From NCBI RefSeq assembly GCF_031143425.1, contig NC_090448.1, forward strand, positions 336,219,177-336,283,176: a stretch of 64,000 bases of DNA, in the 5' to 3' direction. Both the position numbers and the translations under genes were made by a program. The notes beneath the pieces were generated by a model that saw nothing but the letters and a program-made list of their open reading frames with translations, was not told the DNA's origin and did no database searches. Each line of letters starts with the position of its first letter. Positions within the stretch are counted from its first letter, which is position 1. Positions 12,253 to 22,355 of this stretch are shown piece by piece. The DNA is from Pleurodeles waltl (Eukaryota > Chordata > Amphibia > Caudata > Salamandridae).

Positions 12253-13600
12253 GGGACCCCTACCCTAAAACCCAAATGATCAACATTATGAGTTTAGGAA
12301 GAATAGATTTGTGAAAAAATGTACCAACCAAGCCTCATCATTTATACAAGCAATGATAGAACTGACATTTTCTGACCAATGGAGCGCAAATTAGATACAA
12401 CGTTCAAAAGGTCGTTGGTACATGCTGTGTCCGAACGTTTTATCCAGTGGTGGTTAATAACCTCATTACCCTTATGTCCTGTTTCTGCTTCATATTGTTT
12501 CCGTACAGGGCAACTACAGCGGGGTCTCTAGGGTTCGCAATTAAGACTTGGCACAATAGATGTTTTAGGGAGGAACATTTATGATTGAACCAGTGGGCCA
12601 ACTGTGCCTTTCTAATCGCCTTACAAAGTGACTATCTAATCTTAGCACAAAGATCCTCAAAACAACCAACCAAATCACTGGGGATAACTGACTCAGCCAG
12701 ACATTCTTGAATGAGATCGTAATTTTCTTTAATAACCTTCAAGAAGTCCAAGAGATCTGGAAATCTCCAATACAATCTAAGCAAATCTTCAGTGGTAGAT
12801 AAATTAGCCACAGTAGATATTGTTTTAAAACACTTTCTGGAGAGAACCACAAGTTCTAAAAACACTGGGTTGTGATCCCCAAAATATGTATCAATAACTG
12901 CACTCGTTGCTACTAAGATGACAAGGTTACAAGAGACAAAAAGAGAGTTTGTAACTAAGTGGAGACCTTGATTGATTGGCCCTGCTATCTCCCTTGTGTT
13001 ACATAATTCAGCTGCTGCAATAAATCCCGCTAATTTTTTGCCTCGCGTATCCCCCTCCTCACACCTACCCAGTGCATTAGTATATTTGGAATACAGCAAC
13101 TTGCCATTAAAATCCCCTCCTAAGCATACACATAATTGCTGGCCTTTTTTGGCTGCAAAATCCACAATTTAAGAGAAATATTCGAAGAGGCCCAGAATTA
13201 TTTCATCAGGGATGTTACAAAAGTCATGGTTATAAAGGTCTGTGAAACAAAAAGACAAGGCCCCCTTGAATACAACTGCCTGAAAATCCTTCCCCAGCAC
13301 TTGTAACTCTTTTTGCACAGCCATCCAACATGTAATTAATTCCATAATCCATCTGACGTGCACCCTGCATGGGTAGGTGTAGCAGGGAAGCTAAAACACT
13401 GGAAGCCCTCCACCACTACAGTACTCACGTCCCATGGTTCCTGCAGTTATAGGACATCAAATAGGTTAGAAAAATGCAATCCAATCAGGTAGTGACACTT
13501 TATTTCTAAGGCCAGCAACATTCCAGCTCAGGATGCACAGAGAGGGGAAGTCAGCTGCCCCAGAAATCATTGAGCCCAAGCAACTTAAAGATTTGGGATT
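12253..13600 (-). pseudogene. LINE ORF2 endonuclease region (upstream half of split LINE)
   Basis: Minus-strand frames show an APE-type endonuclease: LCILSWNVAGLRNKVSLPDW near 13500-13570, the LGGDFN motif near 13110 and FGDHNPVFLEL near 12880. The frame then continues through the linker between endonuclease and reverse transcriptase (KKAIRKAQLAHW near 12610) toward the LTR junction at 12253. The reverse transcriptase resumes at 5962, so the two pieces are one LINE interrupted by the solo LTR. Stops and frameshifts show that it is dead. The clade is not assigned. Confidence 0.78.
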
Positions 13601-13777
13601 GACCACACTACAAGTGGTCCCTGGATTTTCCTAAGCAGTAGTATGAAGTTCGGCAGAAGAAGTCTGATCCTGGCAAGGTAAATTTTCTAAATAACAAATT
13701 TGCTTGCCCCATGACTATTTAATGGGTCAGCCCATATCACAAGCCTAAGAGCAGTTGGTCAATCTCCTCACAATCTG

Positions 13778-14597
13778 CTAGAGGGGCATACCTATTATTA
13801 ACATATACAAAGCTATCAGGTGGGGCACCCTATAGATGGGTAAAGTGAATCCCGGGGGGGGCATAATTAAAAAATATATATATATATATCCTAAGGGGAG
13901 TACAACAATGTTTGAATGGCTAAAATTGGCATCTGTACTAATTCCCAGTAATTGCCTTACAACACTATGTCGCCTAAAATTAACAACAATACAGTCACCT
14001 AGTATGTACTTCTTAGCGGGGCAAAGCTCACTAACCCTCCTGACCAAAACTATCTCATGGCCAGCAGTAATGTTAAAATTTCTGTTAACTCCCAGCCAGT
14101 GCACAATTTTGTTTCGAGCTTGCTTCCATGTCTCAGTCTGATCTTTGTTCAATGGGGGTGTCCCAGCTATTACTAGTACATATGGGCAGCACTTCGGGGG
14201 TAAGTTTAAATCAGTAGTGCAGGGCACCTTAACCTCAGATTGGTGCGTCCCCTGTACAAAGGGTACAGCACCTGGACCAGCCATCGCTGGTTGCAAAGAT
14301 TTTCGCGCTGGACAAATATCACAATCCCCTGCACCACTAGACCCCGCTGAAGTCAGTATGGCTCGCTCTTCTGCCAACATCTGATACAACTAAAGGCTGG
14401 GCCTCTGAACTGTCCAGAATCAAAGAAGTCAGAGTTCTCCTCTTGGGCTCAGTCACAGGTGCACTGTTATTCGGACCACCTCCAAACACAGCACAAGCAA
14501 CCCTGCACTGAAGCAACTCTGCTAGGTTGCCTTCAATCGCGGCCACGTGCTCCTTTAAAGGACACCATTTTTCGAGAACCTCAGCCAAAAAGTGCAC
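13778..14597 (-). pseudogene. Probable LINE ORF1 remnant
   Basis: Two overlapping minus-strand frames (13778-14389 and 14337-14597) lie immediately upstream of the endonuclease frame, where ORF1 is expected. The N-terminal piece has a helical, coiled-coil-like stretch (LEKWCPLKEHVAAIEGNLAE). The second has a Lys/Arg-containing globular region with VLVIAGTPPLNKDQTETW. I do not recognise a specific ORF1 family, so the identity rests mainly on position. The frame change near 14360 and a (TA)n insertion near 13875 indicate decay. Confidence 0.5.
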
Positions 14598-15412
14598 AAC
14601 TGCTCAAGTTGAAGGTTTGCTGGCAGCACGGAGTTCCCCTCCTAGCAGTCACTAAGTCCGTCTGGACCGACCTCACCTAAGCCCCCTGCCAGTTCTTTTC
14701 CACTTTACAGTAGGTTCCAATGTGGGGCTAGAGTAGATAATGCTGTTATTACTGTCACTGCAATGACCAGATGGCTGGCTGAGGGAGGGGTGGGGTGCCT
14801 GACTGCAACGAACTGGTTCCCTAGTTGTGTCGATAGGCACCAATGGAGACCTGCACACACTGACTGATTGAGACATCTGGCACTGCAGAAGGTTTTTCAA
14901 CGCAGTTTAACTCGGTGCTGCAGTCACTAGAACGATTAACATTGACGTCTCCTGTGCTGCCTTGCCCTGAAGAAAGCCTAAGTTTGGTTAATATGATCTT
15001 GTTAGTAACACCGATAGCCCTCTTGAGCATGACGTCAATGCTAGATGGTCTGGAGGCTTGCACAGGGCAACAGTTTACTTTGTTTCCCCATTATATAACT
15101 AAAAACTCACAAAATGAAAAATACAAAGCTTCACCAGCTGAGTTCGGTTTCTTCCACTGTTGTTAGAGGGGGGCCTGGCCAAGCTTCGCAGGGCTGTGGA
15201 CGCATGCAGACTGGCCTGCTTTTGACCCGGGCATGCGCGCAGACATGACCCGCACGCATCTTGTGCAGTGCGAACACAATCTCCCTTTTCAATTGTCCGT
15301 GCCTCCTGGCACAACGCAGGTGATGAGAGGATGGCCTGCCCCTGAAGCAGTGCAGGTGATGAGAGGGCCAGCTCCACCTAAAGCCATGTGGTGAAGCTGA
15401 CTGAAAGCACAT
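14598..15412 (-). other. Probable LINE 5' leader, CpG-containing
   Basis: Sequence between the ORF1 remnant and the upstream edge of the minus-strand LINE. It is richer in CpG than its surroundings (for example GCATGCGCGC near 15231) and contains a short tandem duplication of CATCACCTGC motifs at 15300-15370. It may be the 5' untranslated region and promoter of the LINE, and the upstream boundary is approximate. Confidence 0.4.
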
Positions 15413-16022
15413 CCCATCAACTCATCCAATCATTAGCATGACACTGACCCAAAGCTCACCCTGTGTGGTATTGAATGTTCCTTTTAGGCGGGTCCACTAC
15501 AGGCTGCTTCTGCTGTCTGTTGCAGACCATGTCATACAAGGTGCCACATCTTGCATGGGAAGTGTAGTTAGATGACTATCAATTATAACCATATCTATTG
15601 GTGATGATAATTCTATGTCCGTCAAGAACACAACTTTACTGCACAATTGGGACACATGTACATTTTGAGAAACAATTTGTGTTTCATTTAGTTCTTATGC
15701 ACAGATGTTTGATTTAATTAGAACAGGAAATAACATCAAAAAGCCACAAAGGTGCTGAATACCAAAACATAGATACAAGAGGCCCAAAAGAGGGCTCAAG
15801 CTCAACTAATGGTGTTAATAAGGCAGCACTGGAAAGGTGGCGGCCAAATTTCCATCTGTCACTAGGATACTATCCTCTTAGTAACATCAGCGAAGATTAC
15901 GGAGGAGCCACCAATAAGTAACTTCTTTTGATAAGTACGTTGTACATTAATCACATGTACTGCTCCTACCATAGCCACTCAAAGGGGGCTGCTGATGTAA
16001 ACAACAACAGGGAAGAGATATT
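15413..16022. other. No gene seen
   Basis: Plain AT-rich sequence between the LINE leader and the hairpin end of composite copy B. No coding frame or recognised repeat was found. Confidence 0.5.
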
Positions 16023-16800
16023 TTAACCTTTTAGGTGCGGGCGTCGGCCACTGGCCGACGCCCACACACCCTCCCTGGTGCGGGTCACGACCAGTGGCCG
16101 ACACCAGGAAGGGTATTAATAAATCCTCGGGTGCGTCGCACCCGAGGATTTATTATTTTTTGTAAAACTTCCCTCGGGAGACACGGAAGCTTCCGTGTCT
16201 CCCCCCGCCCCTTTGTGACGTCAGCGCGCCGCGAGGCGCGCTGACGTTTCAAAGGTGTTTTCCCCATCAAAGCAGGAAGCAGCCTTGCGGCCGCTTCCTG
16301 CTTTGATGGGGAAAACAGCCTTTTCCACGTTCGGGAAGGCCTTGTAAGAAAGGGGAGAGTCTCCCCTTTCTTACGAGGCCTTCTGAAATTGTTTCCTGGC
16401 CCCCGATCACAGCACAGCTACGATCGGGGGCCAGGAAACACCACTAGACACCAGGGATTTCACTTTGGGGGGAGGCCCCCCCGGAAAGGGGGGCGGCCCC
16501 CCGCTACCCTCCCGGCATAATTAAAAAAAATATATAAAAAAAAAGTAGGTGCCCCCTCGCGCCCCTCCAGGGGAATTTTTTTTTTTTCACAAAAAAATAA
16601 AAAATACATAAAATGAAATGACAGGGGGTCGCCCGTGGGCAGGGTGACCCCCTGTGGGGGCAATATTTTTTTTTTAGATGTTGGCCCCCAAGGAAACCAT
16701 ACAACAACTAAAAAAAAAAAAGATGTATATATAGATCTATATATATATATCTATGTAGATAGATATATCTAGGTACATGGATATATCTATAGATATATCT
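16023..16800 (-). mobile_element. TTAA-type composite repeat, copy B, hairpin end
   Basis: Begins with TTAA (16023-16026) followed by CCTTTTAGGTGCGGG, a diverged form of the family terminus. Eight inverted repeats follow (16039-16440), then the CACTAGACACCAGGGAT module and GC-rich sequence typical of the family (also at 26250, 37080 and 37500). A TA-rich microsatellite ends the block where the DD37E transposon is inserted. The probable other end is at 22351 (GGGG then TTAA 22352-22355). Whether 16027-22351 is one element is inferred from module order. Confidence 0.62.
16039..16440. repeat. String of eight hairpins
   Basis: Successive inverted repeats, several of them perfect: 16039-16063 (12 bp arms), about 16073-16108 (degenerate), 16118-16154 (18 bp arms, 1 nt loop), 16176-16203 (28 bp perfect palindrome), 16210-16255 (21 bp arms, 2 mismatches), 16257-16316 (24 bp perfect arms), 16336-16382 (23 bp arms, 1 mismatch), 16390-16440 (19 bp perfect arms). 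Only short spacers separate them, so nearly every base can pair. Confidence 0.95.
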
Positions 16801-16990
16801 ACAGGGAGTGCAGAATTATTAGGCAAGTTGTATTTTTGAGGATTAATTTTATTATTGAACAACAACCATGTTCTCAATGAACCCAAAAAACTCATTAATA
16901 TCAAAGCTGAATATTTTTGGAAGTAGTTTTTAGTTTGTTTTTAGTTTTAGCTATGTTAGGGGGATATCTGTGTGTGCAGGTGACTATTAC

Positions 16991-17015
16991 TGTGCATAAT
17001 TATTAGGCAACTTAA
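16991..17015. repeat. Inner transposase-binding-like repeat, left end
   Basis: GCATAATTATTAGGCAACTT repeats the core of the outer terminus (AGAATTATTAGGCAAG at 16813-16828) about 180 bp inside the element. Together with the matching right-end pair this gives two sites per end, an IR/DR arrangement as in Sleeping Beauty-type transposons. Confidence 0.75.
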
Positions 17016-17129
17016 CAAAAAAAATATATATACCCATTTCAATTATTTATTATTACCAGTGAAACCAATATAACATCTCAACATTCACAAATATACATTT
17101 CTGACATTCAAAAACAAAACAAAAACAAA

Positions 17130-18146
17130 TCAGTGACCAATATAGCCACCTTTCTTTGCAAGGACACTCAAAAGCCTGCCATCCATGGATTCTGTCAGTG
17201 TTTTGATCTGTTCACCATCAACATTGCGTGCAGCAGCAACCACAGCCTCCCAGACACTGTTCAGAGAGGTGTACTGTTTTCCCTCCTTGTAAATCTCACA
17301 TTTGATGATGGACCACAGGTTCTCAATGGGGTTCAGATCAGGTGAACAAGGAGGCCATGTCATTAGATTTCCTTCTTTTATACCCTTTCTTGCCAGCCAC
17401 GCTGTGGAGTACTTGGACGTGTGTGATGGAGCATTGTCCTGCATGAAAATCATGTTTTTCTTGAAGGATGCAGACTTCTTCCTGTACCACTGCTTGAAGA
17501 AGGTGTCTTCCAGGAACTGGCAGTAGGACTGGGAGTTGAGCTTGACTCCATCCTCAACCCGAAAAGGCCCCACAAGCTCATCTTTGATGATACCAGCCCA
17601 AACCAGTACTCCACCTCCACCTTGCTGGCGTCTGAGTCGGACTGGAGCTCTCTGCCCTTTACCAATCCAGCCACGGGCCCATCCATCTGGCCCATCAAGA
17701 CTCACTCTCATTTCATCAGTCCATAAAACCTTAGAAAAATCAGTCTTGAGATATTTCTTGGCCCAGTCTTGACGTTTCAGCTTGTGTGTCTTGTTCAGTG
17801 GTGGTCGTCTTTCAGCCTTTCTTACCTTGGCCATGTCTCTGAGTATTGCACACCTTGTGCTTTTGGGCACTCCAGTGATGTTGCACCTCTGAAATATGGC
17901 CAAACTGGTGGCAAGTGGCATCGTGGCAGCTGCACGCTTGACTTTTCTCAGTTCATGGGCAGTTATTTTGCGACTTGGTTTTTCCACACGCTTCTTGCGA
18001 CCCTGTTGACTATTTTGAATGAAACGCTTGATTGTTCGATGATCACGCTTCAGAAGCTTTGCAATTTTAAGAGTGCTGCATCCCTCTGCAAGATATCTCA
18101 CTATTTTTGACTTTTCTGAGCCTGTCAAGTCCTTCTTTTGACCCAT
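17130..18146 (-). CDS. Tc1-like DD37E transposase, 338 aa, apparently intact
   Basis: Cut-and-paste transposase that binds the element's inverted ends and inserts it at TA; it acts in the nucleus. The N-terminal ~110 residues form paired helix-turn-helix DNA-binding regions (LTGSEKSKIVRYL..., and KITAHELRKV...). The catalytic domain has VLWTDEM (first Asp), FMQDNAPSH (second Asp) and SPDLNPIENLW (Glu). I count 37 residues between the second Asp and the Glu, hence DD37E. Length and start (ATG at 18146, directly inside the inner terminal repeat) are normal for a full-length Tc1-like protein, and there is no stop or frameshift. It may still be active or recently active. Opposite-strand frames over it are shadows. 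Confidence 0.95.
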   Translation of the reverse strand: MGQKKDLTGSEKSKIVRYLAEGCSTLKIAKLLKRDHRTIKRFIQNSQQGRKKRVEKPSRKITAHELRKVKRAAATMPLATSLAIFQRCNITGVPKSTRCAILRDMAKVRKAERRPPLNKTHKLKRQDWAKKYLKTDFSKVLWTDEMRVSLDGPDGWARGWIGKGQRAPVRLRRQQGGGGVLVWAGIIKDELVGPFRVEDGVKLNSQSYCQFLEDTFFKQWYRKKSASFKKNMIFMQDNAPSHTSKYSTAWLARKGIKEGNLMTWPPCSPDLNPIENLWSIIKCEIYKEGKQYTSLNSVWEAVVAAARNVDGEQIKTLTESMDGRLLSVLAKKGGYIGH

Positions 18147-18161
18147 TTTGCCAAAGGAAAG

Positions 18162-18186
18162 GAAGTTGCCTAATAATTATGCACAC
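18162..18186. repeat. Inner transposase-binding-like repeat, right end
   Basis: GAAGTTGCCTAATAATTATG is the mirror of the left inner repeat. The outer right terminus TTGCCTAATAATTCTGCACT follows at 18340-18359. It also marks the region just upstream of the transposase start codon. Confidence 0.75.
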
Positions 18187-18366
18187 CTGATATAGGGTGT
18201 TGATGTCATTAGACCACACCCCTTCTCATTACAGAGATGCACATCACCTAATATGCTTAATTGGTAGTAGGCTTTCGAGCCTATACAGCTTGGAGTAAGA
18301 CAACATGCATAAAGAGGATGATGTGGTCAAAATACTAATTTGCCTAATAATTCTGCACTCCCTGTA

Positions 18367-18367
18367 T

Positions 18368-18420
<53 letters not shown>
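18367..18420. repeat. (TA)n microsatellite
   Basis: Alternating TA/TG tract next to the DD37E transposon. It is continuous with the TA-rich tract at 16730-16800 if the transposon is removed. Confidence 0.9.
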
Positions 18421-18421
<1 letters not shown>

Positions 18422-18423
<2 letters not shown>

Positions 18424-19250
18424 AGATCTATATCAAAGAGATTTATAAAGCGCGCTACTCACCTGTGAGGGTCTGAAGGCGCTGGGGGGGGTTACGGGGG
18501 GAGGGAAAGGGGCTGGGAGGTTCACTGTTCGAAAAGCCAGGTTTTGAGGCCCTTCCTGAAAAGAAGTAGGTTTTGGGTCTTGCGAAGGTGGGTTGTGAGG
18601 GCGTTCCAGGTTTTGGGTGCAAGGTAGGAGAAGGATCTGCCCCCGGTGGTGGTGTGTTTGATGCGGGGGACAGAGGCGAGAGAGAGGTCAGCTGAGCGGA
18701 CGTTTCATGTGGGGGTGTGGAAGGTGACTCTCGTTGAGGTAGGCAGGGCCTGTGTTGTGGAGTGATTTGCGTGCGAGGATGAGGATCTTGAAGGTGATCC
18801 TTTTGTCAATGGGGAGCCAGTGGAGGGATTTGAGGTGTGGAGAGATGTGTTCGTGTCGGCGGAGGTCGAGGATGAGTCGTGCTGCTGAGTTCTGGATGCG
18901 TGTAGTTTGCGCTTGAGTTTTAGAGTGGTGCCGGCGTAGAGGGCGTTTCCGTAATCAAGCCTGCTGCTGATGAGTGCGTGAGTGACAGTTTTTCTGGTCT
19001 CTGTGGGGATCCATTTGAATGTTTTTCAGTATACGGAGTGTGTTGAAGCATGAGGAGGTAAGAGCGTTGATTTGTTGGGTCATCGAGAGGGAGGAGTCTA
19101 GGATGATGCTGAGGTTGCGTGCGTGGTTGGCGGGGGTGGGTGCAGGGCCTAGCGTGGTGGGCCACCATGAGGGGTCCCAGGTGTTTTTGTGTGGGCCAAA
19201 GAGGATTATTTTGGTTTTGCTTGAGTTGAGTTTCAGGTGGTTGGCTGTCA
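18422..19250 (-). mobile_element. 5'-truncated L2-like LINE fragment
   Basis: Minus-strand translation gives the end of an L2/CR1-type reverse transcriptase: MTANHLKLNSSKTKIILFG, then ARNLSIILDSSLS, then in shifted frames ARLILDLRRHEHISPHLKSL and HWLPIDKRITFK. The 3' end is a TTTATAAAGCGCGCTAC motif (minus-strand tail at 18440-18456) beside the (TA)n tract. Frameshifts and 5' truncation at about 19250 make it a dead copy. The L2 at 49358-50960 has related motifs but a different 3' end. Confidence 0.82.
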
Positions 19251-19251
19251 T

Positions 19252-20040
19252 ATATATATCACTTTTGTCAATATGTGTGTGGTTTCCCTGGGGGGAAAAG
19301 GGTCAGACTTGTCTAGTGGCAGTTTTAGTGCCATAAAGAAGCGCAGAAGGTTTATATGCCTATTGCAAAGAACAAATCTGTATTTTATGTAAATAGCTGA
19401 GTACATTAGTAAAGTCTATGGAGAGATGAAGGGCACTTTTGCTGGGTGGTAATGAGGGAATCCGAGGAGGAGGGAGTGGGAGCACCAATAATGATTGTTG
19501 GACTGGGCGCAGGAGGTGCTAAAGACTGTGACGAATGGTATGTGACAAGGTGTTTTTTGTGTGTCTTGAAAGTACGTGCTGATTGAGGGAAGAAGCGCAG
19601 GTAAGGTGGCCTCTACTGTTGCACGTATCTCACACACATCATCGATTTTGTGACTGTCTACGTAGGCTAGTGTTTTAGAGCAACAGTTTAGCCAATAGCA
19701 GAGATGGCATCTTGATGGATGACTGCTGCCTGCACTCGGGTTATAGAGGACCGCTCTGACATAGGATCAGATACTGAGACAGCATCTGAGGGATAGGACA
19801 ATGGCGCAGACTCTGGGAGTGATTTTTCAGTCAGAGGAGTCCCATTCGATAACTCCTCTTCCAGTACATTATGAGGGAGGTGATGAGGACAGTCCTGCTG
19901 TCCCTTCGCAAGCTGATCGTGCAACTGGGTAATAGTGGGTTAGGCCAACCCAGAGAGCAGGTGAATGCGGCGGCAAGCAGAGAGAGAGTGCTCTCTTGGG
20001 AGCTCCCCAATTTAGTTCAGCCCCAAATTCCACCACCCAA
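19252..20040. other. No gene seen
   Basis: Sequence between the L2 fragment and the composite repeat monomers of copy B. No family was recognised. It may be internal to copy B or host DNA. Confidence 0.4.
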
Positions 20041-22351
20041 ATCATATTGTGGAGACATCAAAATTGTCTACGGCAAAACTGGTTTTGTAAGGCAGGCACC
20101 TGTGTTTTTGGTCCTGGATTCGGCGGCCATATAGAGAAACACACTAAACCCAAACATTTCTGGAAACTAGACATTCGGGGGGAGTCCACAGAGGTGTGAC
20201 TTGTGTGGATTCCCCAAAGTTTTCTTACCCAGAATACCCTGCAAAGCTGAAATGTTGAAAAAAAACTAAATTTTTCTCGCATTTCTGTCACACAAACTAC
20301 AGGAATATGCTGGGATCCACAACATTCCTACCACCCAATGACTCCTCACCTGTCCTGATAAAAACACTACCCCACTTGAGTGCCTACACCTAGTGCCTGT
20401 GTCAGGAATGGATCACCCCAGGGTCAACAGCTGCCTCACGTAAGGACCAACATTGACCGTTGTGTGATCTATTCCTGTCGCAGGCACCAGGCCTAACCAC
20501 ACAAGTGAGGTATCATATTTATCGGGAGACTTGGGGGAACGCTGGGTGGAAGGAAATTTGCGGCTCCTCTCAGATTCCAGAACTTTCTGTAACCGAAATG
20601 TGAGGAAAACGTGTTATTTTAGCCACATTTTGAGGTTTGCAAAGGATTCTGGGTAACAGAACCTGGTCCGAGCCCCACAAGTCACCTTATCTTGGATTCC
20701 CCTGGGTTTCTAGTTTTCAAAAATGTGCTGGTTTGCTAGGTTTCCCCAGGTGCCGGCTGAGCTAGAGGCCAAAATCCACAGGTAGGCACTGTTTTCTATG
20801 AAACAATGTGATGTGTCCACGTTGTGTTTTGGGGCATTTCCTGTCGCGGCCGCTAGGCCTACCCACACAAGTGAGGTATCATTTTTATCGGGAGACTTGG
20901 GGGAACGCTGGGTGGAAGGAAATTTGAGGCTCCTCTCAGATTCCAGAACTTTCTGTCACCGAAATGTTAGGAAAACTTGTTTTTTTAGCCACTTTTTGAG
21001 GTTTGCAAAGGATTCTGGGTAGCAGAACCTGGTCCGAGCCCCGCAAGTCACCCCTCCTTGGATTCCCCTAGGTCTCTAGTTTTCAGAAATGCACAGGTTT
21101 GGTAGGTTTCCCTATGTGCCGGCTGAGCTAGAGGCCAAAATCTACAGGTAGGCACTTTGGAAAAAACAGCTGTGTTTTCCATAAAAAAAATAGGATGTGT
21201 CCATGTTGTGTTTTGGGGCATTTCCTGTTGCGGGCACTAGGCCTACCCACACAAGTGAGGTATCATTTTTATCGGGAGACTTGGGGGAACATAGAATAGC
21301 AAAACAAGTGTTATTGCCCCTTATCTTTCTCTACATTTTTTCCTTCCAAATATAAGAGTGTGTAAAAAAGACGTCTATTTGAGAAATGCCCTGCAATTCA
21401 CATGCTAGTATGGGCACCTCGGAATTCAGCGATGTGCAAATAACCACTGCTCCTCAAAACCTTATCTTGATCCCATTTTGGAAATGCAAAGGTTTTCTTG
21501 ATACCTCTTTTTCACTCTTCATATTTCAGCAAATGAATTGCTGTATACCCAGTATAGAATGAAAACCAGCTGCAGGGTGCAGCTCATTTATTGGCTCTGG
21601 GTAATTGATGAACCTACAAGCCCTTTATATCCCCGCAACCAGAAGAGTCCAGCAGACAAAACGGTATATTGCTTTCAGAAATCTGACATCGCAGGAAAAA
21701 GTTACAGAGTAAAACAAAGAAAAATGGCTGTTGTTTTCAGCTCAATTTCAATATTTTTTTATTTCAGCTGTTATTTTCTGTAGGAAAACCTTGTAGGATC
21801 TACACAAATGACCCATTGCTGAATTCAGAATTTTGTCTAGTTTTCAGAAATGTTTAGCAGTCCGGGATCCAGCATTGGTTTCACACCCATTCCTGTCACT
21901 AACTGGAAGGAGGCTGAAAGCACCAAATATAGTAGAAATGGGGTATGTCCCAGTAAAATGCAAAATTTGTGTTGAAAAATTTGGTTTTCTGATTCAAGTC
22001 TGCCCGTTCCTGAAAGGTGGGAAGATAGTGATTTCAGCACCAGAAACCCTTTGTTGATGGCATTGTCAGGGAAAAAACCACAAGCCTTCTTCGGCAGCCC
22101 TTTTTTCCCCTTTTTTTGGAAAAAACTAAATTTTCACTGTATTTTGGCTATTTTCTTGGTCTCCTCCAGGGGAAACCACCAACTCTGGGTACCATTAGAA
22201 TCCCTAGGATGTTGGAAAAAAAGGACGCAAATTTGGCGTGGTTAGCTTATGTGGACAAAAAGTTATGAAGCCCTAAGCGCGAAGTACCCCAAATAGCCAA
22301 AAAAGGGCTCAGCACTGGGGGGGGGGGGGAAAGGGCCAGCAGCTAAGGGGT
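20041..22351 (-). mobile_element. TTAA-type composite repeat, copy B, monomers and body
   Basis: Contains plus-orientation monomer sequence (20041-20425), a ~70 bp core centred near 20440, minus-orientation monomers (20450-21300), then the body (21300-22340) and the terminus GCCAGCAGCTAAGGGG followed by TTAA (22352-22355). The body corresponds, reverse complemented, to 6546-7600 of copy A. Module order relative to the hairpin end at 16023 is as expected for one element disrupted by later insertions. Confidence 0.75.
20045..20830. repeat. Long imperfect palindrome of monomers, copy B
   Basis: The left arm (20045-20425) is the reverse complement of the right arm (20450-20830) with scattered differences. 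For example TTCCTACCACCCA near 20328 pairs with TGGGTGGAAGGAA near 20539. The spacer contains GGAATGGATCAC and GGGTCAAC with mirrored GTTG/GACC. Equivalent palindromes exist in copies C, D and E. Confidence 0.85.
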
Positions 22352-22355
22352 TAAA

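Larger units (their letters stand above)
16802..18364 (-). mobile_element. Complete Tc1-like DD37E transposon
   Basis: A 1563 bp element flanked by the TA target duplication (16800-16801 and 18365-18366). Both ends carry the inverted terminus CAGGGAGTGCAGAATTATTA. It contains one uninterrupted transposase gene on the minus strand. It sits in a TA-rich microsatellite inside composite copy B. Intact ends, intact duplication and an intact gene make it the youngest-looking element of the window. Amphibian and fish genomes are known to carry DD37E Tc1-like (TRT-type) elements, and I place it there from the catalytic spacing. Confidence 0.95.

Noticed and set aside
17769..18110. 113-codon plus-strand frame
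   Set aside because: Antisense shadow of the DD37E transposase gene.
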